This document shows positions 13,760-20,196 of a DNA stretch of 28,302 bases, piece after piece. Within the stretch, counting starts at the first letter, position 1, and every line of letters begins with the position of its first letter. The position numbers were made by a program, and so were the translations under genes. Below the pieces are notes generated by a model. That model was not told the DNA's origin. It saw only the letters and a list, made by a program, of their open reading frames with translations, and did no database searches. The stretch is from JBOGWP01 sp050693875. GTDB lineage: Bacteria > Actinomycetota > CADDZG01 > JAHWKV01 > JBOGWP01. The stretch is from positions 1 through 28,302 of the forward strand of contig JBOGWP010000093.1 in the NCBI GenBank assembly GCA_050693875.1. Direction: 5' to 3'.

Positions 13760-15000
13760 GCCGCGACGAGGATGCCGGTGAGATACATCGCCGCGAGCCC
13801 GGCGGCGATGCCGAGCAGGCTCTCCGGCGATGCAAGCCCGCCGGCGGCGTCGCGGCGGACCAGGCGCAGCACGTCGACCACCACCTGCGCGATCGCACCC
13901 GCGGCGATTGCGAGGAAGACCGTGGCCACGAGCGGTGAAAAGGCGAGGGCACCGATCCACCCCCCGGCGATCGTGGGTGCGCCGGCGATGCCGCCCAGCG
14001 CCAACAGCGTCGCTGCGGAGGCCCGGCGGGAGCCGAGGATCGACACGATGCCGATCCCCTCGGTGATGTTGTGGATGGCGAACCCGATCACGAGGAACGT
14101 GCCGAGGGCGATCTCCCCGAGACGGTAGGCCGCGCCGACCGCCAGCCCCTCGCCCAGGTTGTGCAGGCCGATTCCCGCGGCCACGGCGAACGCGACGACG
14201 ATGCGCTCCCTGCCCCGGCCGCGGCCGGAGAAGGCCCGCGACCCCGCCAGCACGAGCAGGAACGCCCCCAGCGCGCCGAACGTGACCAGGCCGATGCCGC
14301 CGAGCGAGCCGGGAAGCTCCGCGCTGCGCTCCAGGGCCTCGGAGAGCGTCTCCGCACCGAGGAAGACCAGGATGCCTGCGGTCAGGGCGAGGAAGAAGTG
14401 CAGCCAGCGCTCCGACAGGGTCCGCAGCAGCGGCCGCCACGCCATGCCGACGGCGACGGGGATCACGCCGATCACCGCCCCGAGCCCCGCGAAGATGGCG
14501 AGGAACCCGACGTTGGGCGACGGCGTCTCCGTCGGCACCTCGATCGTGTGGGGGAAGGTGAGCCCCGTCGCGGTCACGATGGCGATCTCGACCGGCTCGG
14601 CCTCGACCCACGGGTACGGGAGCGTGATGCGGGCCGTCCGCAGCCGGCGGATGGTCCGGCTCGGCTCGACCGCGTGCTGCCAGTAGGCCTCGTCGACGAG
14701 CACTTGGGCGATGGTCACGGGGGAGGCGCCGGGGTTGCGGACGAGGAGCGTGATCTCTCCCGGGTGCAACGTGGTCTGCTCGACGGTCAGCTCCTCCACC
14801 GGCGGGGCGTTCGTCGGGAAGATCTGCCTGCCGCCGAGGGCAAAGGCGGCGGCGATCATCCCCGCGAGGAGCGCCACCGGGATCAGGGCTGCGACGACCC
14901 GGCGGCCCGGAGTCGTGGAAGGGGGGGCCTCGTCGACCTCGGGGTCGCGCGGCGTCCGCTCCTCGAGCGGCGGTGCGGGCCCACCCCCGCCCCGGCTCAC
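13756..15000 (-). CDS. ZIP-family metal permease with N-terminal anchor and extracytoplasmic beta domain
   Basis: A 414-residue membrane protein. A 33-residue Pro-rich cytoplasmic tail and a single helix (34-54) precede an extracytoplasmic domain (about 64-160) rich in beta strands (EELTVEQTTLHPGEITLLVRNPG..PVTIAQVLVDEAYW). Then come ZIP membrane segments (165-414). The ZIP metal motifs are present twice: H280-N-L-G-E283-G and H310-N-I-T-E313-G. ZIP proteins normally move divalent metals (Zn, Fe, Mn) into the cytoplasm. Ordinary bacterial ZIPs of about 250-300 residues lack the extra domain. The GTG at 15000 overlaps the oxidase stop (GTGA), so the pair is translationally coupled. The ectodomain may take metal from the oxidase; this is inference. 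Confidence 0.88.
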   Translation of the reverse strand: MSRGGGGPAPPLEERTPRDPEVDEAPPSTTPGRRVVAALIPVALLAGMIAAAFALGGRQIFPTNAPPVEELTVEQTTLHPGEITLLVRNPGASPVTIAQVLVDEAYWQHAVEPSRTIRRLRTARITLPYPWVEAEPVEIAIVTATGLTFPHTIEVPTETPSPNVGFLAIFAGLGAVIGVIPVAVGMAWRPLLRTLSERWLHFFLALTAGILVFLGAETLSEALERSAELPGSLGGIGLVTFGALGAFLLVLAGSRAFSGRGRGRERIVVAFAVAAGIGLHNLGEGLAVGAAYRLGEIALGTFLVIGFAIHNITEGIGIVSILGSRRASAATLLALGGIAGAPTIAGGWIGALAFSPLVATVFLAIAAGAIAQVVVDVLRLVRRDAAGGLASPESLLGIAAGLAAMYLTGILVAA

Positions 15001-16034
15001 CCCGACACCTCGAACATCCCCGTCCATCCGAGCTCCGCGAACTCCGAGACGTGGGCGTGGAACATGAACCGGCCTGCGTACGCGTACCGAAGCTCCAGGA
15101 TCGAGCGCTCCCCCTGCCCCAGGACGATCGTGTCGGTGAAGTTGTCGGGCTCGAGCTTGGTCCCCGTCCTGTACTCGTTGAAGAAGGTGGCGTGGGAGTG
15201 CAACGAGTTGATCGGATCGAACTCGGTGATGTTCACGAGGTAGATCCGCACGAGCTCGTTGCGCCGGATCTGGATCGGGTGGCGCATGTAGTGGAACCCG
15301 ACACTGTTGACCGCGTAGATCTCGTTCTCGCCGTCGAAGTTGGTGTCGAAGGCGTTCATCATCATCACCATCTCGTTCGCCGGGGGGCGGCCGCTGGGGG
15401 GATCGACGATGAACACGCCGTAGAGCCCCTTGTGGATGTGGCGCTTCAGGGGCGGCGTGTGGCAGTGATACAGGTGCAGGCCGAACGGCTCCGCTGTGAA
15501 CTCGTAGGTGAAGCTCTCGCCGTTGCCGACTTGCTCGAACACGCCGTCCATGCCCGAGGCGTGGAACCCGTGGAAGTGCATCGTGTGGGGATGGCTGCCC
15601 GCGTTCGTGAAGTGGACGCGCACCAGGTCGCCCTCGGTGGCGCGCAGCGTCGGCCCCGGCACCCTTCCGTTGTAGGCCCACGCCGCAAAGGCGACGCCGG
15701 GGGCCACCTCGATCTCGGTGTCGACCGCCGTCACGCGGAACTCGCGCAGGGTTTGCCCGCCGGGCAGCTTCGAGAGGGTTCCCTCGTCGAACTCGGTGAG
15801 GTAGGCGCTCGGGTCGAAGCGGGAGGTGTCGACGTCTCCCACGGGCAGATTGCCGAAGTGGCCGATCCCGTGATCGCCCTGACTGAGCGGTGCCGTGGGG
15901 ATCTTCCCCACCGCGCCGGCCACTCGGGCGGCGACGCCGGCCGAGGCGATCCCCGCCCCCGACGCGAGGAGGCGGCGGCGCGAGATGGTCGGGCCCCCGG
16001 CGCCGGCATCCTTCTTCTTGCGCAGCCGGATCAT
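14997..16034 (-). CDS. Tat-exported two-domain multicopper oxidase
   Basis: A 345-residue cupredoxin oxidase. SRRRLLASG (residues 18-26) and the following hydrophobic stretch form a twin-arginine signal, so it should fold with copper before export. Four HxH pairs can supply the eight trinuclear-copper ligands: H153/H155, H190/H192, H279/H281 and H326/H328. The single blue-copper cysteine is C191 in YHCHTPP, with H150 and H199; the axial position reads Leu204, which usually means high potential. In domain 2 the equivalent Cys is Ala327. This is a two-domain MCO with type 1 copper in domain 1 only. Likely substrates are Fe2+, Mn2+ or Cu+. It overlaps the regulator gene (ATGA) and the ZIP gene (GTGA). 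Confidence 0.9.
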   Translation of the reverse strand: MIRLRKKKDAGAGGPTISRRRLLASGAGIASAGVAARVAGAVGKIPTAPLSQGDHGIGHFGNLPVGDVDTSRFDPSAYLTEFDEGTLSKLPGGQTLREFRVTAVDTEIEVAPGVAFAAWAYNGRVPGPTLRATEGDLVRVHFTNAGSHPHTMHFHGFHASGMDGVFEQVGNGESFTYEFTAEPFGLHLYHCHTPPLKRHIHKGLYGVFIVDPPSGRPPANEMVMMMNAFDTNFDGENEIYAVNSVGFHYMRHPIQIRRNELVRIYLVNITEFDPINSLHSHATFFNEYRTGTKLEPDNFTDTIVLGQGERSILELRYAYAGRFMFHAHVSEFAELGWTGMFEVSG

Positions 16035-16711
16035 CGCGGCCTCCCCGCCTCGGCTTCCTCGGGCCGCGAGACGTAGATGGTGGCGGCCAGCTCACGGCCG
16101 ATGGCATGGCGCCTGCGTCCCACCCGGATCCAGACCGGGCCGCGGAAGGGGGCATGGTCCTCGACGACGATGGCGCGGCCGGGCCGCAGCCCGAGCGACG
16201 AGAGGTAGCGGAGGGCCTCGGGGTTGCGGTCGCTCACCCGCTGGACGACCGCCGGTCCGTCCCCGAACGAGTCGAGGCCCTGATGCATGACCTCCACGTG
16301 CTCCCCCTTCTTCGGGGGGATCGGATCGCCGTGGGGATCGTGGGTCGGGTGCCCGAGCAGCTCGGCGATGCGGTCCTCCAGCTCCTCCGACAGGGCGTGC
16401 TCGAGGACCTCGGCCTCGTCGTGGACCCGGTCCCAGGGCAAGCCCAGCGCCCGGTGCAGGTAGGCCTCGAGGAGCCGGTGGTGCCGGATGACCTCGAGAG
16501 CGGTGTCGCGCCCCTTCTCGGTGAGCTCCACCCCGCGGTACCGGCGGTGGGTGACGAGCTCCCGCTCGTCGAGCCGCTTGACCATCCCGGTCACCGACGC
16601 CGGGCTGACCCGGAGCCGGTCCGCGAGGGCGGAGGTGGTGACCTCCTGGCCCGACTGGGCCAGCGAGTAGATCTCTTTCAGGTAGTCCTGGACGGATGTG
16701 CTGGGCTCCAC
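16031..16711 (-). CDS. DtxR/MntR-family metalloregulator
   Basis: A 226-residue metal-dependent repressor. Residues 5-65 are a winged helix (TTSALADRLRVSPASVTGMVKRLDERELV), 70-135 the dimer and metal domain, and 145-215 an SH3-like FeoA domain as in DtxR/IdeR. Metal-site residues by alignment are D9, H78, E82, H97, E101, E104 and H105. D9 and E101 match the manganese-sensing MntR (Asp8, Glu99) rather than DtxR (Met10, Cys102), so Mn2+ response is favoured, in a DtxR-like architecture. The GTG start has no Shine-Dalgarno; a -10-like TAAACT lies eight bases upstream, overlapping a TTTAG-N6-CTAAA palindrome, so it is probably autoregulated and leaderless. It is the first gene of the oxidase/ZIP run. 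Confidence 0.92.
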   Translation of the reverse strand: MEPSTSVQDYLKEIYSLAQSGQEVTTSALADRLRVSPASVTGMVKRLDERELVTHRRYRGVELTEKGRDTALEVIRHHRLLEAYLHRALGLPWDRVHDEAEVLEHALSEELEDRIAELLGHPTHDPHGDPIPPKKGEHVEVMHQGLDSFGDGPAVVQRVSDRNPEALRYLSSLGLRPGRAIVVEDHAPFRGPVWIRVGRRRHAIGRELAATIYVSRPEEAEAGRPR

Positions 16712-16721
16712 GAAAACAGAG

Positions 16722-16737
16722 TTTAGCCGAGACTAAA
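16722..16737. promoter_or_regulatory. DtxR/MntR-like operator
   Basis: TTTAG (16722-16726) and CTAAA (16733-16737) form an inverted repeat around six bases in the 143-base region between the metalloregulator and leuS. It overlaps the presumed -10 element of the regulator gene and resembles known DtxR/MntR boxes (TTAG...CTAA). Repression of the regulator-oxidase-ZIP operon by metal-bound protein is expected. The rest of the region shows nothing else clear. Confidence 0.65.
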
Positions 16738-16854
16738 TTTGTCGGCGAGTCCGGGTGCGACAAGGGCCCGGTGCCGCTTGCCACGCCGGGGCGACATCGA
16801 GGGTGGCCACGGCCCTTGCTGCGGCCTGGGCGGCAGCAACGTGCGGTAGCTTGT

Positions 16855-19320
16855 ATGACCGTGGAAGACCGCTACGACCCCCATTCGTTCGAGGAGCGCT
16901 GGATCAAGCAGTGGGAGGGCCAGCGGCTCAATGCCGCGCCTCCGGCCCCCGATGCCCGGCGCAAGCGCTACGTCCTGGAGATGTTTCCGTACCCCTCCGG
17001 CGACATGCACATGGGGCACGTCGAGAACTACTCGATCGCCGATGCCATCGCCCGGTACTGGCGGATGATGGGGCACCAGATCCTCCATCCGATGGGCTAC
17101 GACGCCTTCGGCCTCCCCGCCGAGAACGCCGCCATCAAGCGAGGCATCCATCCGAGGGAGTGGACCTACTCCAACATCGAGCGGATGCGCGACTCGCAGA
17201 CGCGCCTCGGCTTCTCCTACGACTGGGACCGGGTGATCCGCAGCTGCGATCCCGAGTACTACCGCTGGAACCAGTGGATCTTCCTCAAGCTCCACGAGCG
17301 CGGGCTCGCCTACCGCAAGACCGCGCCGGTGAACTGGTGCCCCGTCGACAAGACCGTGCTGGCCAACGAGCAGATCTCGCAGGGCGTCTGCTGGCGCTGC
17401 GGGTCGGTGCCCGAGGTTCGCGACCTCGCGCAGTGGTTCCTCAAGACCACCGCCTATGCCGACCGGCTCCTCGACGACATGGGGATGCTCGACTGGCCCG
17501 AGCAGGTGCTCACCCAACAGCGGAACTGGATCGGCCGCAGCCGCGGCGTCGAGGTCGTCTTCCAGGTCCGCGGCACGAGATCCGATCAGGTCCTCGACGT
17601 GCCCGTGTTCACGACGCGGCCCGACACCCTGTGGGGCGCCACCTTCTTCGTGATGGCGCCCGAGCACTCCTTCGCTCGCATGCTCGTCGAGGGCACCGAG
17701 GTGGCCGATGCCTACCAGACGTTCCTCGAGGAGGTTCGACGGGAGACCGAGATCGACCGGATGGCGACGGCGACCCCGCGCAAGGGGATGGCACTCCCGG
17801 CGGTGGCGATCAACCCGGTCAACGGCGAGGAGATCCCGGTGTGGGCCGCCGACTACGTGCTCATGCACTACGGAACCGGAGCGATCATGGCCGTCCCCGC
17901 CCACGACCAGCGCGACTTCGAGTTCGCCCGCCAGTACGACATCCCGATCCGACCGGTCATTCAGCCCGAGGGGGTCGAGCGCGATGCCACCGCGATGCAG
18001 GAGTCCTATTCGGGGGCCGGCGTGATGGTCGACTCGGGTCCGTTTACCGGCACAACGGTCTTCCCGGACACGGGGGAGGGGATCGACCGGGTGATCGCCT
18101 GGCTGGATGAGGAGGGGAAGGGGCGCGGGGCGGTCAACTACCGGCTGCGCGACTGGCTGATCTCACGTCAGCGCTACTGGGGCACGCCGATTCCCATGGT
18201 TCACTGTCCCACCTGCGGCGTGGTGCCGGTGCCCGAGGACGAGCTGCCGGTGCTGCTCCCCGACGAGGCGGACTACACCCCGACCGAGGGGACGGTCGGC
18301 CCGCTGGCGAACGTGGAGTCGTGGGTGAACGTGGCCTGTCCGCAATGCGGCGGCGAGCGGGCGCGGCGCGAGACCGACACCATGGACACCTTCTTCGACT
18401 CGTCCTGGTATTTTCTGCGGTTCTGCGACCCCGTCGACGACCACGCCCCGTTCGACCCCCAGCTGGTCGGGGCCTGGTCGCCGATCGACCAGTACGTGGG
18501 GGGCGTCGAGCACGCGGTGATGCACCTGATCTACGCCCGGTTCTTCACCAAGGTGTTTCAGGACATGGGTCTCGTCTCGTTCCCCGAGCCGTTCCTGAAG
18601 CTCTTCAACCAGGGGGAGATCCGGATGGGGGGCAGGGGGATGTCGAAGTCGCTCGGCAACGTCGTCGAGGCGGCCGAGACCGTCCGCCGCTATGGAGCCG
18701 ACGCCCCCCGGGTCTTCATCCTTTTCTGCAGCCCCCCGGGCGCGGCTTACGACTTTCCCGAAGACGGCATCGAGGAGATCGGCCGCGTCGCCTACAGCTG
18801 GCTCTCGAGGGTCTGGCGCCTGCTGTCCTCGGTCGACGACGCGCCGACGCCGCCGGACCTCGAGCGCGCCGTCCACCGCGCGGTCAAGGGGGTGAGCGAG
18901 GACTTCGAGACCTTCGGATTCAACACCGCGATCGCCAAGCTCATGGAGCTGGGGAACGAGCTCGCCCGGTTCGGCGGCAACGTACCTCGGACCGCCGCGG
19001 AGACCTTTCTCAAGCTCCTCGCCCCGATCGCGCCGTTCATCACCGAAGAGCTCTGGCACCGGTACGGCAACGAGGAGTCCATCCATCTCCAGGCGTGGCC
19101 CTCCTACGACCGGGCCCTCCTCGCCGAGCAGCCCGTCACGATGGTCGTCCAGATCGACGGCAAGGTGCGCGACCGCATCGAGGTGACCTCCACGATCGGC
19201 CGGGACGAGATGCGGGCACGGGCGCTCGGGAGCGAGAAGGTGCAGCGGATCCTCGGGGGCCGGGAGCTGGCGAAGGTGATCGTCGTTCCCCCGAAGCTCG
19301 TGAACCTCGTCACTCGCTGA
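16855..19320 (+). CDS. leuS: Leucyl-tRNA synthetase
   Basis: An 821-residue class I aminoacyl-tRNA synthetase, which charges tRNA-Leu in the cytoplasm. The HIGH-type motif is HMGH (residues 52-55, in PYPSGDMHMGH). The KMSKS-type motif is GMSKS (595-599). The CP1 editing domain lies in between and includes the conserved MHYGTGAIMAVPAHDQRD. The anticodon-binding helical domain follows, then a C-terminal domain ending GGRELAKVIVVPPKLVNLV. Length and order are standard for bacterial LeuRS. The ATG at 16855 gives the usual start; there is no clear Shine-Dalgarno. It is divergent from the metalloregulator, and a weak terminator-like hairpin follows, so it may be a separate transcript from comEA. 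Confidence 0.96.
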   Translation: MTVEDRYDPHSFEERWIKQWEGQRLNAAPPAPDARRKRYVLEMFPYPSGDMHMGHVENYSIADAIARYWRMMGHQILHPMGYDAFGLPAENAAIKRGIHPREWTYSNIERMRDSQTRLGFSYDWDRVIRSCDPEYYRWNQWIFLKLHERGLAYRKTAPVNWCPVDKTVLANEQISQGVCWRCGSVPEVRDLAQWFLKTTAYADRLLDDMGMLDWPEQVLTQQRNWIGRSRGVEVVFQVRGTRSDQVLDVPVFTTRPDTLWGATFFVMAPEHSFARMLVEGTEVADAYQTFLEEVRRETEIDRMATATPRKGMALPAVAINPVNGEEIPVWAADYVLMHYGTGAIMAVPAHDQRDFEFARQYDIPIRPVIQPEGVERDATAMQESYSGAGVMVDSGPFTGTTVFPDTGEGIDRVIAWLDEEGKGRGAVNYRLRDWLISRQRYWGTPIPMVHCPTCGVVPVPEDELPVLLPDEADYTPTEGTVGPLANVESWVNVACPQCGGERARRETDTMDTFFDSSWYFLRFCDPVDDHAPFDPQLVGAWSPIDQYVGGVEHAVMHLIYARFFTKVFQDMGLVSFPEPFLKLFNQGEIRMGGRGMSKSLGNVVEAAETVRRYGADAPRVFILFCSPPGAAYDFPEDGIEEIGRVAYSWLSRVWRLLSSVDDAPTPPDLERAVHRAVKGVSEDFETFGFNTAIAKLMELGNELARFGGNVPRTAAETFLKLLAPIAPFITEELWHRYGNEESIHLQAWPSYDRALLAEQPVTMVVQIDGKVRDRIEVTSTIGRDEMRARALGSEKVQRILGGRELAKVIVVPPKLVNLVTR

Positions 19321-19325
19321 TCCCG

Positions 19326-19341
19326 CGGCGCCCGCCGTTTT
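19326..19341 (+). terminator. Short hairpin with T-tract after leuS
   Basis: CGGC (19326-19329) pairs with GCCG (19334-19337) over a four-base loop, followed by TTTT (19338-19341), five bases after the leuS stop codon. The stem is short, so termination may be weak. Confidence 0.35.
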
Positions 19342-19403
19342 GGTGGTGCGGTGGGCGACGTTTGTCATCGGGTGCCGGTAGCGTCGTACCCGGCGAGCAA
19401 GTC

Positions 19404-19432
19404 TTGACCTTGCCCGGCGCGGCTCCCACAAT
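19404..19432 (+). promoter_or_regulatory. Candidate sigma-70-type promoter for comEA-comEC
   Basis: TTGACC (19404-19409) and CACAAT (19427-19432), 17 bases apart, match the -35 and -10 consensus at five of six and four of six positions. They lie about 135 bases before the comEA start, in a 246-base region with no gene. Confidence 0.5.
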
Positions 19433-19566
19433 GGGCGCTCGGAGGGGCAGGTCTCGCCCGCTCCCACACTCCCCGTAGGACTTCCCCCCTTCCCACCCAC
19501 TTCCCCGACTTCCCGCGGCACGTGCGCACTTCCCCGGCGCTGGACCCGGTCGTCCAGAGGAGAGGG

Positions 19567-20196
19567 ATGGAGGAACGCGGTTTCGTCTCCAGGCTGGCCG
19601 CGCTGGCCGGTCGCGTCCGCGCCACCCCTGCAGAGATGGGGCTGCTGCTCGTGCTCGCTGCGGTGGTGCTCGGCGGTGCGGTCCTCGTCTACGCCCGGAC
19701 CTCGCGTCCGGCACCCCCGATGCGGCCGCTCCAGGCCGCGTCCCCGACGCCCTCCCCGACGCCCTCCCCGTCGCGGTCCCTCGTCGTGCACGTCGCGGGG
19801 ATGGTCGCGGCACCCGGCGTCTACGAGCTCCCGGCGGGGTCGCGTGTGAAAGACGCCATTGCCGCGGCGGGAGGGTCCGTTCCGGGCGGCGACCCGGACG
19901 CACTCAATCTCGCCGCCCCCGTCACCGACGGGCAGCGGGTCGTCGTCCCCCGCCCGGGCGATGTCCCCGCCCAAGCGGCGGCCGGCGAGACCCTCGACGC
20001 AGCAGCGAAGGTGAACCTGAACACCGCCACGGCCGAACAGCTCGACGAGCTCCCCGGCGTCGGCCCCGTTCTCGCCCAGCGCGTGGTCGACTACCGCCGC
20101 CGCGGGGGCCGCTTCTCGTCGGTCCGCCAGCTCCTCGAAGTGGACGGGTTCGGGCCGAAGAAGCTCGAGGACCTGAAGGACCGGGTGACGGTGTGA
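19567..20196 (+). CDS. comEA: Competence protein ComEA (SLBB + helix-hairpin-helix DNA receptor)
   Basis: A 209-residue membrane-anchored DNA-binding protein of natural transformation. One transmembrane helix (24-43) is followed by a short Ser/Pro/Thr spacer (SPTPSPTPSPS), an SLBB domain (about 72-128, VVHVAGMVAAPGVYELPAG) and a ComEA helix-hairpin-helix region (149-209, VNLNTATAEQLDELPGVGPVLAQRVVDYRRRGGRF). This is the usual actinobacterial ComEA architecture; the protein faces outward and hands DNA to ComEC. The ATG at 19567 has AGAGG six bases upstream; the in-frame upstream ATG would add 15 residues without a ribosome binding site. Its stop overlaps the comEC start. Confidence 0.94.
   Translation: MEERGFVSRLAALAGRVRATPAEMGLLLVLAAVVLGGAVLVYARTSRPAPPMRPLQAASPTPSPTPSPSRSLVVHVAGMVAAPGVYELPAGSRVKDAIAAAGGSVPGGDPDALNLAAPVTDGQRVVVPRPGDVPAQAAAGETLDAAAKVNLNTATAEQLDELPGVGPVLAQRVVDYRRRGGRFSSVRQLLEVDGFGPKKLEDLKDRVTV

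Noticed and set aside
13756..16155. A 799-codon frame that would fuse the ZIP protein to an upstream Arg/Pro-rich region
   Set aside because: The upstream part overlaps the multicopper oxidase in another frame. The GTG at 15000 fits the overlap pattern of the cluster.
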